Origin: Corynebacterium provencense
GTDB lineage: Bacteria; Actinomycetota; Actinomycetes; Mycobacteriales; Mycobacteriaceae
Direction: 5' to 3'
Assembly (NCBI GenBank): GCA_900049755.1
Contig: LT160593.1
Span: forward strand, 1,343,114 to 1,407,113
Length of the DNA: 64,000 nucleotides
The notes below the pieces were generated by a model. That model searched no databases. It saw nothing but the letters and a program-made list of their open reading frames with translations, and was not told the origin of the DNA. This document shows, one piece after another, positions 1 to 9,540 of this stretch. Position 1 is the stretch's first letter, and the number at the start of each line of letters is the position of its first letter. The translations under genes were made by a program, and so were the position numbers.

Positions 1-1008
1 GCGTGCCAGTGCCGCAGCGGCGACCGCGTCCGACACACCCGCGGGACCGGCCGGGGAGATCCCGGTCGCCGCGGCAAGGTCGGTGACCGTCCCGGTGGCC
101 CTGTCGAACTCCACGATCCGTCCACCGTGGACGCCGGTGACCACCGTCGCCCCGGTGCGGTCAGGGTCAGGCGTCTCCGTCGGGTCGGCGAGGGTGACCG
201 CTCGGTGCGGACGGACGGTGGCGCCGGCGTCCCCTGCCGCGGCGAGCACCGCAGGCTCGTCGACGGCGAGGACTGGGTTCGCTCCCCGCAGACACCGTGC
301 CTTGTCGGAGGCGTAGGCGGCGAAGGAGCCGTGCCAGTCGAGGTGGTCGTCGGCGAGATTGAGCACACACCCGGCGTCCGGGGCAAATCCGGGCGCCCAG
401 TGGAGCTGGAAGCTCGACACTTCGGCGGCGAGGACGTCGACACGCGGGTCAGCCAGGAGCGCGTCGCCGGGGGGCGTACCGATGTTCCCCACCGCAGCGA
501 CGGATCTGCCGTCCTCGGCGAGAACGGCGGCGAGCATGGCGGTCGTGGTCGTTTTGCCGTTGGTTCCCGTCACCGCCAGCCAGGTCCGGGGTTCACCGAA
601 GAATCCTGCCCGGTCCGCCAGCCATGCGGCCTCGACGTCGCCGATGACCGGGATTCCGGCGTCGGCCGCCTCGACCAGCAGGGGGGTGTCGGGCCTCCAT
701 CCCGGTGAAGTCACCACGAGGTCGAACTGTTCCAGTGACTGCCGCGCAACGGTGACACCGACCGGTGTCGCTCCGGTCTGTGCGGCGAGGGTCCGCGCCC
801 TGTCCCCGGCGTCGTCGGCGACGGTGACGGTGCAGTCCAGTGCAGCCAGCATACGGGCCGCGCCAGCCCCGGCGACACCTGCGCCAGCGACCAGTACCCG
901 TCCGGACCGGAGCGCCCGGGTCGTCTCTGCCGTGCCGGAAACTGCCGTGCCGGAAGCTGCCGTGGCGGGTCCTGCGGCCCCTGCGACTTCTGCGGGATCT
1001 GTGGTCAC
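1..1008 (-). CDS. murD: UDP-N-acetylmuramoylalanine--D-glutamate ligase MurD (3' end outside window)
   Basis: Cytoplasmic Mur ligase that adds D-glutamate to UDP-MurNAc-L-Ala. I translated it directly: GTG start at 1008, preceded by AGGAG that overlaps the mraY stop codon, then 336 codons open to the window edge. An N-terminal Rossmann-like segment (VLVAGAGVAGAGAARML, about residues 38-54) and the ATP-binding loop TGTNGKTTTT (about 148-157) are visible, followed by the expected AEVSSFQL and NLADDHLDWHG motifs. It is last of the visible dcw operon and translationally linked to mraY. The first ~30 residues form a low-complexity Ala/Thr/Gly extension, part of which is encoded by a 15-nt tandem repeat at 927-971. 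Identity is clear from motif order and position; only the C-terminal domain is missing. Confidence 0.95.
   Translation of the reverse strand, partial: MTTDPAEVAGAAGPATAASGTAVSGTAETTRALRSGRVLVAGAGVAGAGAARMLAALDCTVTVADDAGDRARTLAAQTGATPVGVTVARQSLEQFDLVVTSPGWRPDTPLLVEAADAGIPVIGDVEAAWLADRAGFFGEPRTWLAVTGTNGKTTTTAMLAAVLAEDGRSVAAVGNIGTPPGDALLADPRVDVLAAEVSSFQLHWAPGFAPDAGCVLNLADDHLDWHGSFAAYASDKARCLRGANPVLAVDEPAVLAAAGDAGATVRPHRAVTLADPTETPDPDRTGATVVTGVHGGRIVEFDRATGTVTDLAAATGISPAGPAGVSDAVAAAALAR
927..971. repeat. 15-nt tandem repeat in the murD N-terminal coding region
   Basis: Three consecutive 15-nt units begin at 927, 942 and 957 on the plus strand. The first two are CTGCCGTGCCGGAAA and CTGCCGTGCCGGAAG; the third is diverged. 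They are in frame and encode the low-complexity Gly-Thr-Ala N-terminal extension of MurD. Confidence 0.8.
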
Positions 1009-1017
1009 TGTGTGCTC

Positions 1018-2118
1018 CTAGAGGCCGGCGCCGCGGAGCCACTCGCTGTAGAACAGCGCGACCCCGCCCATGGCGAAGAGTGCGGAGAGCAGCCAGAATC
1101 TGACGACGACAGTAGTCTCCGCCCATCCTCCCTGCTCGAAGTGGTGGTGGAAGGGTGCCATCCTGAACACCCGTCGTCCGGTGGTCTTGAAGGAGACCAC
1201 CTGGATGACGACACTGGCGGCCTCCATGACGAAGAGCAGGCCCACGAAGATCATCAGCAGCTCTGTCCGGGAGGTCACCGACAGGCCGGCGACAAGTCCG
1301 CCGAGCGCCAGCGAACCGGTGTCCCCCATGAAGATCTTCGCCGGAGCCGCATTCCACCAGAGGAACCCGAGACAGCCACCGAGACCGGCGGCCGAGAGAA
1401 GCGCGAGGTCGAGGGGGTCACGAACCGCATAGCAGTTGACTGACGCCGCCGCGGAGCAGGAGTTGCGGAACTGCCAGAAGGTCATCACCACGTAGGCGGA
1501 CATCACCAGGGCGGTCACCCCGGCTGCCAGCCCGTCGAGCCCGTCGGTGAGGTTGACGGCGTTCGACCAGGCTGAGATCACCAGGTAGATGAACAGCAGG
1601 AAGATCAGCATCCCGATGACGGCGCCGCCGATCTTCAGGTCGAAGGTGTTCATGTCACGGATGAAAGACAGTTTGGTCGACGCCGGTGTGAGATCGGCGG
1701 AGTTCGGGAACTGGAGCACCAGGACGCCGAAGACGACCGCTATCACCAGCTGCAGCGCCAGCTTCGCCCGGGCGTTCAGACCCAGGTTCCTCCCCATGAC
1801 CAGTTTGATGTAGTCGTCGGCGAAACCTACCGCGCCGAGTGACAGGGTGAGTCCGAGTACCAGCCAGCCGGACACTCCGGGTCCTGTACCGTTGGTCGCC
1901 ACTCCCACGAGGACCGCCGCCAGGTAGCCGACGGTGATTCCGGCGAGGATGGCGATACCGCCCATGGTCGGGGTGCCGCGTTTGCGGAGGTGTGATTTCG
2001 GTCCCTCTTCACGGATCTCCTGGCCGAGCCCCTCCGCGGAGAACCGTCGGATCAGAACCGGTGTGAGGAAGATGGCGACGAAGAAGGATACTGCCGCCGC
2101 GATGATGATCTGCATCAT
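1018..2118 (-). CDS. mraY: Phospho-N-acetylmuramoyl-pentapeptide-transferase MraY
   Basis: Integral membrane enzyme that transfers phospho-MurNAc-pentapeptide from UDP to undecaprenyl phosphate, giving lipid I. The 366-residue protein has the normal length and about ten hydrophobic helices. Family signatures are present: FADDYIKL with the paired aspartates, [24 protein letters not shown], and a histidine cluster ([11 protein letters not shown]) near the C-terminus. The start ATGATG at 2118 has only a weak ribosome-binding site, so translation probably depends on coupling to murF 12 nt upstream. Its TAG stop lies within the Shine-Dalgarno region of murD. Confidence 0.97.
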   Translation of the reverse strand: MMQIIIAAAVSFFVAIFLTPVLIRRFSAEGLGQEIREEGPKSHLRKRGTPTMGGIAILAGITVGYLAAVLVGVATNGTGPGVSGWLVLGLTLSLGAVGFADDYIKLVMGRNLGLNARAKLALQLVIAVVFGVLVLQFPNSADLTPASTKLSFIRDMNTFDLKIGGAVIGMLIFLLFIYLVISAWSNAVNLTDGLDGLAAGVTALVMSAYVVMTFWQFRNSCSAAASVNCYAVRDPLDLALLSAAGLGGCLGFLWWNAAPAKIFMGDTGSLALGGLVAGLSVTSRTELLMIFVGLLFVMEAASVVIQVVSFKTTGRRVFRMAPFHHHFEQGGWAETTVVVRFWLLSALFAMGGVALFYSEWLRGAGL

Positions 2119-2130
2119 GGGATGTGCCGG

Positions 2131-3789
2131 TTACCTTGTCTGGGTGGGGGTCTCGGTGGAGGTCTCGGTGGAGGTCTTGTCGGGGGTCTCGATCGTGGTT
2201 CTGCCTGTGGCCTCCGCCCCCGGTACAGGAACCGGGTCCGGACCACGTACCGGACCACGTTCCGGGCCACGTTCCGGGAGAGTCTGCGGGAGTCCCCGGT
2301 CGAGACCCTGGGACACCCGCCACAGACCGTCAGAATAGGACGCCTTGACCAGGACCACATCCCCGGGGTGTACTCCGGAGTCGGCACCGGTGAGCAGTTC
2401 CACGGCGGCGGTGACGTCGGGTACGGTTCGCGTCCACAGCCCACGGCCCTGTGCCGCCCCGGCCAACGCCCGCTGACCGGGGCCATCCCCGACCACGACG
2501 ACCCTGGACACCCCATGGTCGGCGAGATAGTCACCCGTCGCCGAGTGGGCGCGTACGGTGTCGTCACCCAGTTCGGCCATGTGACCGAGGACCGCCCAGG
2601 ACCGCGCCCGTCCCCTTCGGGAGGCCGTCTGGACCAGGGCGTCGACGCCGGCGCGCACGGAGTCCGGGTTGGCGTTGTAGGAGTCGTTGATGACGGTGAC
2701 GCCGTCATTCCTGGTCCACACGTCCATCCGGTTGACACTGTCGGCGGTGTGACCGGTGAGGGACGCCGCGACCACGGCCGGGTCAAGTCCGCACTCGATA
2801 CCCACTGCTGCGGCTGCCAGGGCATTGCCCACATTGTGGGCGCCGAAGACCCCGAGGCTGACCCGCACCGGATCTCCCTTGGGATGGTGCAGCAGAAAAG
2901 ATGCCCTGGCCATGTCGTCGAGCGTCACCTGTGATGCACGGTAGTCGGCGTCCCCGTCAGCTCCCTGGTCGGCGGAGAAGCGGACGATCCGCGCGGTGGT
3001 ACGGGAGGCCATGCCGGAGACGAGGTCGTCGTCGGCGTTGAGGACGGCGATTCCGCCTCTGTCGGCGGTGGGAAGGGCCTCCACGAGCTCCCCCTTCGCC
3101 CGGGCGATCCCCTCGCGGGAACCGAACTCGCCGAGGTGTGCGGTGCCGACGTTGAGCACGACCCCGATACGTGGGGGTGCGATGCGGGCAAGGTGGGCGA
3201 TATGCCCCCTGCCCCGGGCGGACATCTCGGCGACCAGGTACCTGGTCGACCGTCCCGCCTTGAGCACGGTGTAGGGGTGACCGATCTCGTTGTTCAGGCT
3301 GCCGGGGGGCGCGACAGTCTCCCCCGCCGCCGACAGCACAGCGCCGAGAAGGTCCTTCGTGGAGGTCTTTCCGGCTGAACCCGTCACTCCGACCACGGTG
3401 AGTCCGTTGTCCGAGACGAGGACGTCCGTGTTGTGACGGGCGAGACGGGACACTGCGGCCACCACCCGTTCACCCAGTCCGTCAGGGTCGTGCTCAAGGT
3501 AGGAGGAGTTGCGCTGGGTCCCGGGCTCGTCGTCGACCTCAGGGCACAGCAGAGCGGGACTTCCGGTAGGGCGGCCTTCGAAGACGAGGGCGGCCCCCGC
3601 CTGCAGGGCCGAGGGAATGAAGTCGTGTCCGTCGACCCTGGCCCCGGGCAGGGCCATGTACACGGAACCCGGTGTGACACGACGGGAGTCGAACTCCACC
3701 GGTCCCGTCACCGGCGTCCCCGGTTCCGCTCCGTCGACAAGTTCGCCACCCGTCACGGTCGCGATCTCGGCTGCTGTCATCTCGATCAT
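2131..3789 (-). CDS. murF: UDP-N-acetylmuramoyl-tripeptide--D-alanyl-D-alanine ligase MurF
   Basis: Last cytoplasmic Mur ligase; adds D-Ala-D-Ala to UDP-MurNAc-tripeptide. 552 residues: N-terminal substrate domain, ATP loop GVTGSAGKTSTKD near residue 135, central motifs (NNEIGHPYTVLKA, VAEMSARGRGHI), and a C-terminal ligase domain starting at MDVWTRNDGVTVINDSYNANPDS. Its ATG overlaps the murE stop by 4 nt. The protein is long for the family because of a ~48-residue Pro/Gly/Arg then Thr/Glu/Pro tail, encoded by two 12-nt-period repeats (2150-2197 and 2238-2273). The tail is not part of any catalytic domain I know and may vary between strains. Confidence 0.96.
   Translation of the reverse strand: MIEMTAAEIATVTGGELVDGAEPGTPVTGPVEFDSRRVTPGSVYMALPGARVDGHDFIPSALQAGAALVFEGRPTGSPALLCPEVDDEPGTQRNSSYLEHDPDGLGERVVAAVSRLARHNTDVLVSDNGLTVVGVTGSAGKTSTKDLLGAVLSAAGETVAPPGSLNNEIGHPYTVLKAGRSTRYLVAEMSARGRGHIAHLARIAPPRIGVVLNVGTAHLGEFGSREGIARAKGELVEALPTADRGGIAVLNADDDLVSGMASRTTARIVRFSADQGADGDADYRASQVTLDDMARASFLLHHPKGDPVRVSLGVFGAHNVGNALAAAAVGIECGLDPAVVAASLTGHTADSVNRMDVWTRNDGVTVINDSYNANPDSVRAGVDALVQTASRRGRARSWAVLGHMAELGDDTVRAHSATGDYLADHGVSRVVVVGDGPGQRALAGAAQGRGLWTRTVPDVTAAVELLTGADSGVHPGDVVLVKASYSDGLWRVSQGLDRGLPQTLPERGPERGPVRGPDPVPVPGAEATGRTTIETPDKTSTETSTETPTQTR
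2150..2273. repeat. Two 12-nt-period tandem repeats inside the murF 3' end
   Basis: On the plus strand GTCTCGGTGGAG occurs twice in perfect tandem from 2150 to 2173, followed by two degenerate copies to 2197. A second array (CCGGACCACGTA, CCGGACCACGTT, CCGGGCCACGTT) spans 2238-2273. The period is a multiple of three, so both stay in frame. They encode a Ser-Thr-Glu-Thr type tail and a Glu-Arg-Gly-Pro type tail of MurF. Confidence 0.85.
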
Positions 3790-5513
3790 GCGTCAGGCTC
3801 CTCATCGTCACCGGAAAGTGTGTCAGGTGTTGTGTCGGACAGATCGTCAAGTGCGGCGGCGAGAACTGTCCGGTCATCGAACTCGAGGACCCGGTCACCG
3901 ATGATCTGACCGGTCTCGTGGCCTTTCCCCGCGACCACAACGACATCACCGGGGTGTGCCCACCGCACGGCCGCCCGGATGGCCTCGGCACGGTCACCGA
4001 TCTCCCGGATGTCGGGCCGGCGCGAGATGTCCAGCTGCTCTGCAGCCTCCTCCGCACCGGCGAGTACCGCGGCGCGGATGGTCGCGGGATCCTCGTCCCG
4101 CGGGTTGTCGTCGGTGACGATGACCAGGTCTGCACCGAGTGCTGCTGCGGCACCCATCTTCGGTCGCTTCTCATGGTCACGGTTTCCGCCGGCCCCGATG
4201 ACGATTCCCAGGCGTCCCCGGCTGCCACGCACCCGCTCCCGGGTCGGTGAACCGTCGTCACCCGGGGACGCGCCGGTGACGACCGCAGCCCGGTCCAGCT
4301 GGCCGTTCAGTGTCTCCAGCACCGCCGTGACGGCGCCCGGTTTGTGCGCGTAGTCCACCAGGGCCAGGAAACCGTGGCCGCGGTGCCCCGTGACTCTCTG
4401 CATCCTCCCGGGAACCTGTACGTCAGCCAACCTCCGGGCGATCGAAGCGTCCTCCCCGGCCGCAACCAGTCCCGCCAGGGCGAGGGTGGCGTTCGCGACA
4501 TTGAAGGCACCGGGGACGGACAGGTCGAAGGCAAGCGTGGTGTCACCGGCATGAGTCACCTCCACGTGCTGGGTACCGTCGACGCCGATACTGATACCGT
4601 CGACCCTCCAGTCGGCGTTCCCGCCGTCCGTGGAGACGGTGACAGGACCTCCGGCGGGTTCTCCGGCCGGTGTTCCGGAAGTGGAGCCGGCAGGCCCCGG
4701 AGTTGCGCTGAGCTGGTCCGCCAGGCGCCGGCCCCACCTGTCGTCGACACAGACGACCGGGGTGGGCAGGTGTCCCGCCGGGTCCTGGGGCTCGGTGAAC
4801 AGCATCGCCTTCGCCCGGAAGTAGTCCTCCATCGTCGGGTGGAAGTCGAGGTGGTCCTGCGACAGGTTGGTGAACACGGCGACATCGAAGTCGACGCCCC
4901 TGACCCGCCCGAGGACGAGTGCGTGGGAGGAGACCTCCATGACCACGTGGGTCACGCCCTCGTCACGCATGCGTGCGAACAGTGCCTGCAGTGTGGGAGC
5001 TTCGGGTGTGGTGAGTGACGTCGGAATGCTCCGGCCGTTGATACGTGTACCGGTGGTTCCGATGAGTCCGACCTGCCGGTGGTCCAGCAGCGCACTCTCC
5101 ATCATGTACGTCGTCGTCGTCTTGCCGCTGGTGCCGGTGACCCCGATGACCGTCATGGACCGGGAAGGGTGACCGTGGATCTCCGCGGCCACCGGTCCCA
5201 GCCAGCGACGGCAGTCGTCGACGACCAGTGTCACTGTGCCTGACCCCCGGTCCCTGAGGACGCCGAGTCCCTCCGCGTCGGTGAGGACACTGTTCCCCGC
5301 CGACTGGGAGGCGAAGCGGGCACCGTGATCCCGTGTGCCGGGCACTGCCATGAACATTCCGCCGGTGGGGACGTCACGGGCGTCAATCGCCGCCGTGGTC
5401 ACTGTCTGCCGGGTGTCCTCCCCGGTGACCGGGGTCCCGTCGGGATGCACCAGGCGTCCCCCGGTGAGCTCTGCCAGCCTTCCGAGTGTCGGTGTGGGGT
5501 AACTGTCCGTCAC
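3786..5513 (-). CDS. murE: UDP-N-acetylmuramoyl-tripeptide synthetase MurE (meso-diaminopimelate-adding)
   Basis: Cytoplasmic ligase adding the third stem-peptide residue. 575 residues: ATP loop VTGTSGKTTTTY at about 125-136, TTPEAPTLQ and EVSSHAL motifs, and DNPR at about 469-472. DNPR is the signature of enzymes that select meso-diaminopimelate, as expected for corynebacterial murein. The GTG start at 5513 has GGAGG 5 nt upstream and overlaps the ftsI stop (GTGA). Between the central-domain motifs there is a Gly/Ser/Pro-rich insertion (about residues 270-300) that E. coli-type MurE lacks; it looks like a flexible loop rather than a domain. Confidence 0.97.
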   Translation of the reverse strand: MTDSYPTPTLGRLAELTGGRLVHPDGTPVTGEDTRQTVTTAAIDARDVPTGGMFMAVPGTRDHGARFASQSAGNSVLTDAEGLGVLRDRGSGTVTLVVDDCRRWLGPVAAEIHGHPSRSMTVIGVTGTSGKTTTTYMMESALLDHRQVGLIGTTGTRINGRSIPTSLTTPEAPTLQALFARMRDEGVTHVVMEVSSHALVLGRVRGVDFDVAVFTNLSQDHLDFHPTMEDYFRAKAMLFTEPQDPAGHLPTPVVCVDDRWGRRLADQLSATPGPAGSTSGTPAGEPAGGPVTVSTDGGNADWRVDGISIGVDGTQHVEVTHAGDTTLAFDLSVPGAFNVANATLALAGLVAAGEDASIARRLADVQVPGRMQRVTGHRGHGFLALVDYAHKPGAVTAVLETLNGQLDRAAVVTGASPGDDGSPTRERVRGSRGRLGIVIGAGGNRDHEKRPKMGAAAALGADLVIVTDDNPRDEDPATIRAAVLAGAEEAAEQLDISRRPDIREIGDRAEAIRAAVRWAHPGDVVVVAGKGHETGQIIGDRVLEFDDRTVLAAALDDLSDTTPDTLSGDDEEPDA

Positions 5514-7432
5514 TGTGCCTCCAGGATGAGTCGGGGTGCCGCGGTAGCGGACAGCGGCACATTGTAGTGGTCCAGCATCCAGGACCCGATGTCGTGGAAC
5601 AGCGGTGCCGCGGACTGACCACCGCTGCCGTCCGAGCTGCGCCTGGGGTTGTCGAGCATGATCCCGACGACGAACCGGGGGTCGTCGGCGGGGGCGATGC
5701 CGGCGTAGGTGATCCAGTAGTTCGAGTTGGAGTACGCCTTCGTCTCCGGATCGATCTGCTGGGCGGTGCCGGTCTTTCCTGCTGTCTGGTAGCCCTCGAT
5801 GCCCGCGCTGGGGGCGGTTCCCTGCTGTACCCCGGTCGGGTCACTCTGGTTCACGGCCCGGAACATGTCCACGACAGAACGGGCGGTCGCCGGGGACACG
5901 ACCCTGGTCTCCTTCCGCTGCTCCGCGGGGAGTTCTGTACCGTCAGCCGTGGTCACCTGCCTGATCAGTGAGGGAGTCACCCGCACGCCGTCGTTGGCGA
6001 TCGCCTGGTAGATGCTCGTCATCTGGAGCAGGCTCATCGACATTCCCTGTCCGATCGGCAGGTTGGCGAAAGTCCCGCCGGACCACTGTGAAAGGTCAGG
6101 GACGTAGCCCGCCGTCTCTGCGGGAAGTCCGAGGTCGGTCGCCTGCCCGATGCCGAACTTCTGGAGGTAGTCGGCGAACTTCTCCTCCCCCACCCGCTGG
6201 GCGAGCATCAGTGTCCCCACATTCGAGGACTTCCCGAACACTCCGGTGGTGGTGTAGGGGACCACACCGTGGTCCCAGGCGTCCTTCACGGTGACGCCGG
6301 ACATGTCGATGGAACCGGGAACCTGCAGCACCTCGTCGGGAGTCGTCTTTCCTTCCTCGATGGCGGCGGCAGCCGTCATGACCTTGGCGACGGAACCGGG
6401 TTCGAAAGCGGACTCGACAACCCGGTTGGTGAACTCCTTTCCCTCGGTGACCTGTTCCTCGAGATCCCCCATCGGGTTGATGGTGTCCGAGGTGGCCATG
6501 GCGATGACTTCGCCTGTCTTCGCGTCCAGGACGACCGCAGAGGCGTTCTCCGCTCCCGACCTGTCCTTGGCCTGCTGGACCTGCTGCTGCACGTACGCCT
6601 GGGCGTCAATGTCGATCGTCAGCTGGAAGGAGTCCCCGTCGACGGCAGGGTGTTCATCGCGTCGGGTGCCGGGGATGACTGCCCCGTCACCGAAGTCCGC
6701 CAGGTAGGACCCGTTCCGACCCTGCAGCCGGGCGTCCTGGGACAGCTCGAGCCCGTACTGGCCGCCTTCGACTCCGTCGCCGACCCACCCGTACTTGCCG
6801 ACGATGTTCGCCGCCACCGCCCCGTTGGGGTACTGGCGGATGTCCTGGGGGTCTGCCGACAGCTCCGGGAACCGGGTGGTGATCTTCTCGGCGACATCAG
6901 GGTCCACGTTGAGCACGAGGCGGGTGTAACGCTCGTCCGAGGTGAGGGCCTTGCGCAGGTCCGTGGCCTGGACGGCCGAGGAATCTCCCTGCAGCATCTT
7001 CGGCAGTTCGGTGATGATCTCCTCGAGCTGCTGGTCCGGGGGAAGCGCCCCGTCGGGATTCTCCGGTGTCCTGGGCGACAGGCGGTACCTGTCCTCCATG
7101 TAGGTCGGAAGCTCTGCGGGGTGTGCGACGATCATGGACGCCTTCATCGTGTAGGCCAGGTCGCGGCCGTCCCGGTCGACAATGTCGCCGCGCCCGGCGT
7201 ACAGGGTGACGGGGCGGGCCCTCTGCTCGGCAGCACTGCTGGCGAGTGTGTCCGTGGAAAACACCTGGATCTGCAGCAGTCGCAGAAGAAGGACCACTGC
7301 GAGAACCATGACCGTGACCACGACGATCGTCCCCCGTGACTGGAAACGTGCGGGGCTGATGTCCAGTGTCCGCCAGGAGTTTCCGGGCACACCGCGGTCA
7401 CTGGTGCGCCGGGGCTTCCGGTCCGGTTCCAA
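5510..7432 (-). CDS. ftsI: Septal peptidoglycan transpeptidase FtsI (PBP3, class B)
   Basis: Division-specific D,D-transpeptidase anchored by one N-terminal membrane helix (about residues 34-57). The 640-residue protein shows the three penicillin-binding motifs in order: SVAK (347-350, nucleophile Ser347), SSN (402-404) and KTG (553-555). The pedestal dimerisation domain lies between the helix and the catalytic domain. No PASTA repeats are visible at the C-terminus. The assigned start is TTG at 7432 with GGGAG about 9 nt upstream; a different start in the first 20 codons is possible. It overlaps murE by 4 nt and is preceded by the FtsL-like gene, matching the order in other actinobacteria. 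Confidence 0.95.
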   Translation of the reverse strand: MEPDRKPRRTSDRGVPGNSWRTLDISPARFQSRGTIVVVTVMVLAVVLLLRLLQIQVFSTDTLASSAAEQRARPVTLYAGRGDIVDRDGRDLAYTMKASMIVAHPAELPTYMEDRYRLSPRTPENPDGALPPDQQLEEIITELPKMLQGDSSAVQATDLRKALTSDERYTRLVLNVDPDVAEKITTRFPELSADPQDIRQYPNGAVAANIVGKYGWVGDGVEGGQYGLELSQDARLQGRNGSYLADFGDGAVIPGTRRDEHPAVDGDSFQLTIDIDAQAYVQQQVQQAKDRSGAENASAVVLDAKTGEVIAMATSDTINPMGDLEEQVTEGKEFTNRVVESAFEPGSVAKVMTAAAAIEEGKTTPDEVLQVPGSIDMSGVTVKDAWDHGVVPYTTTGVFGKSSNVGTLMLAQRVGEEKFADYLQKFGIGQATDLGLPAETAGYVPDLSQWSGGTFANLPIGQGMSMSLLQMTSIYQAIANDGVRVTPSLIRQVTTADGTELPAEQRKETRVVSPATARSVVDMFRAVNQSDPTGVQQGTAPSAGIEGYQTAGKTGTAQQIDPETKAYSNSNYWITYAGIAPADDPRFVVGIMLDNPRRSSDGSGGQSAAPLFHDIGSWMLDHYNVPLSATAAPRLILEAQ

Positions 7433-7571
7433 GGTACGGGTCTCCCATCGGGGTCTGACCGGTCTCCTCCGGTCACGGTGGACTCTCTGCAGTCTCGTTC
7501 AGTCGGTCAGGGACCGGCCGGGCACCCGGTCGGCGCCCCGGCGCTCCGGAGTTTACCCGGCCGGGGTGAGG

Positions 7572-8294
7572 TCACGTGACGGGTAGGGCAGCTGGCCGGT
7601 GGCCGAGCTGGGCGGCGGCGTCCGCAGGAGCCGGCTGGGCGGCGGCAGGGGCCTGTTGTGCAGCATCCCGGGCACTCTGCTCACCTGCGGGTGAGGTTGC
7701 CGGCACTGCGGCGACTGCGGCAGGATCACTTGTAGGCCGGTCCGTGCGGGGAACTGCTGCGCCTGTTCCGTCCAGGTCGACGATCTGGCCGTCGCCGGCC
7801 CTGTCAGCCGGCCGCACCTCCCGGATGTCACCGCCCTGCACGTCGAGGACGCCAGCCTGTCCGGGAACCACCATCCCCAGTCTGGCAGCTTCGGAGGCGA
7901 GGTGCTCAGATGAGCTCAGCTCCTTGTAGTCCCTGTTCAGGCTCTCGAGCTCATTTCCCAGGGTCTCACTGCGGGCGTTCGCTTCACTGAGGACGAACGC
8001 CTGGTCCGTCGTACGGGCGGACAGGTACATCGTGGCCGCGACACCGGCCCCCACGAGCAGCACGAGGGCGATGACGAGCCGAAGAACATTCGATCCGTGC
8101 CTGTCACGGACCGCAGTGACTCTGCGGCCACGGACGGTCACCTGCTGGCGGGATCCGGTCCGCGGTGGAACCAGGTGACGACGCCGGGTCTGGGTGCCTG
8201 CCCCCGCCGAAGTCCCGCGGCCGCGGGTCGGGGTCCGCTCCCGTACATCAGGTCTTCCCAGTCCGGCGGTACCGGTCATGATTCCTGTGCTCAT
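7572..8294 (-). CDS. FtsL-like septum protein
   Basis: Bitopic membrane protein in the FtsL position between rsmH and ftsI. 240 residues: a basic cytoplasmic N-terminus (about 1-69, rich in Arg, Gly and Thr), one transmembrane helix (about 71-93), then a short coiled-coil segment (SEANARSETLGNELESLNRDY). After this comes the actinobacterial FtsL-type stretch LASEAARLGMVVPGQAGVLD. The last ~90 residues are Ala/Pro/Asp-rich and probably disordered. FtsL proteins bind FtsB and FtsI at the divisome; the partner assignment here is inferred. The ATG at 8294 has GAGG 7 nt upstream. A gap of about 140 bp separates it from ftsI. Confidence 0.85.
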   Translation of the reverse strand: MSTGIMTGTAGLGRPDVRERTPTRGRGTSAGAGTQTRRRHLVPPRTGSRQQVTVRGRRVTAVRDRHGSNVLRLVIALVLLVGAGVAATMYLSARTTDQAFVLSEANARSETLGNELESLNRDYKELSSSEHLASEAARLGMVVPGQAGVLDVQGGDIREVRPADRAGDGQIVDLDGTGAAVPRTDRPTSDPAAVAAVPATSPAGEQSARDAAQQAPAAAQPAPADAAAQLGHRPAALPVT

Positions 8295-8353
8295 AATGTG
8301 CCTCGCTGTCCTGGAATGGGTGTGGAGAGTTGGAGAGTCGGTGAGACCCCTGC

Positions 8354-9376
8354 TCAGTGGTCTGGACGCGCCCTGATCCTGCGCACTGCCCTGACCCTGA
8401 CGGGAGCGGAACGGGGGTTCCGTTCGATCTCGTCGGCAGGTGCCTTCTCTGCACCACGTGTCACGAGCTCGAATGAAGCGGCAGTGTCCGGAAGATCGAC
8501 GGGCAGCCCAGGCGGGGTCCGGTTGGTGGTCATCTCCGCAAGCGCCTTCTTCACGATGCGGTCCTCGAGGGACTGATAGCTCATGAAGACGGCCACCCCG
8601 CCGACGGCGAGTCTGTCTGTCGCGGCGGGAACGGCGGCGGCCAGTGAATCGAGTTCCGAGTTGACCTCCACCCTCAGCGCCTGGAACGTCCTCTTCGCCG
8701 GATGACCTCCGGTCCGGCGGGCCGCAGCAGGAATCGTGCGGTAGAGCAGGTCCACCAGGCGGCCAGAAGTGGTGAACGGTTCCTTCTCCCGTTCGCGCAC
8801 CACCGCCGAGGCGATCTTGCCGGCGAAGCGCTCGTCCCCGTAGGTGCTCAGGACGTGCGCGAGCTGGCCGTGACTGTAGGTGTTGAGGACCTCCGCCGCG
8901 GTGAGCTGCCCCTCCGGGTCCATCCTCATGTCGAGTGGGGAGTCCTGTGCGTAGGCGAACCCCCGCTCCGACTGGTCCAGCTGCATAGAGGAGACGCCGA
9001 GATCGAAGAGATAACCCGACACGCCCAGGTCACCGAAGTCGTCGGGGAGCCTGCCTTCTCCGGCGAGGGCGTCGAGGGCGTCTCCGAGGCGGTCGAAACG
9101 GGTCCGGCAGGCGATGAAGCGGTCACCGAAGCGGCTGAGCCTGTCCCTGGCGAGTTGGAGGGCGGAGGGGTCACGGTCGAGGCCGACGACCACGGCGTCA
9201 GGGAAGTGTTCCAGGAAGACCTCGGTGTGACCGCCCGCCCCCAGGGTGGCGTCGACGATGACGGGGGTGGCAGTCCCTGCACCTGCGACACCGAGCCCCA
9301 CGAGTTCGACCATCCGGTCCCGCATGACGGGGACGTGGCCGAACTCGCCGCTGACTCGGCGGGCAGGTTCAGTCAT
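8354..9376 (-). CDS. rsmH: 16S rRNA (cytosine1402-N4)-methyltransferase RsmH
   Basis: SAM-dependent methyltransferase acting on C1402 in the 30S P site (formerly MraW). I place the start at ATG 9376 ([18 protein letters not shown]), preceded by AGGAAAGG. An upstream extension is open but lacks family similarity. 340 residues, with [12 protein letters not shown], the SAM-binding [20 protein letters not shown], the [14 protein letters not shown] motif, and [17 protein letters not shown]. The C-terminal QSLEDRIVK motif is present. It follows mraZ by 164 bp, the standard dcw order. Confidence 0.96.
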   Translation of the reverse strand: MTEPARRVSGEFGHVPVMRDRMVELVGLGVAGAGTATPVIVDATLGAGGHTEVFLEHFPDAVVVGLDRDPSALQLARDRLSRFGDRFIACRTRFDRLGDALDALAGEGRLPDDFGDLGVSGYLFDLGVSSMQLDQSERGFAYAQDSPLDMRMDPEGQLTAAEVLNTYSHGQLAHVLSTYGDERFAGKIASAVVREREKEPFTTSGRLVDLLYRTIPAAARRTGGHPAKRTFQALRVEVNSELDSLAAAVPAATDRLAVGGVAVFMSYQSLEDRIVKKALAEMTTNRTPPGLPVDLPDTAASFELVTRGAEKAPADEIERNPRSAPVRVRAVRRIRARPDH

Positions 9377-9540
9377 CGGGATACCTTTCCTGGTGAGGGA
9401 CAGCTGGTCGCTCCACAGTGACGGAGGGGCTGCGTACGGGGCCCCACCTGCGCGGGCCGATGTGACGTCGGGGAAGTACATCACAACGGTCGTCCGCGCA
9501 GATGAGGGCCGGCACACAGCCCGTCCACACACCGCACCGG

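Noticed and set aside
127..1021. Long plus-strand reading frames over the murD region
   Set aside because: They lie opposite motif-bearing murD, have Arg/Pro/Gly-rich composition typical of antisense frames in high-GC DNA, and show no family motif.
2122..2934. Plus-strand frame of 270 codons opposite murF
   Set aside because: Antisense shadow of murF; its Gly-repeat start merely reflects the repeat encoding the MurF tail.
9377..9540. Extended N-terminus of RsmH
   Set aside because: Open frame without family similarity; ATG 9376 has AGGAAAGG upstream and begins the known N-terminus.
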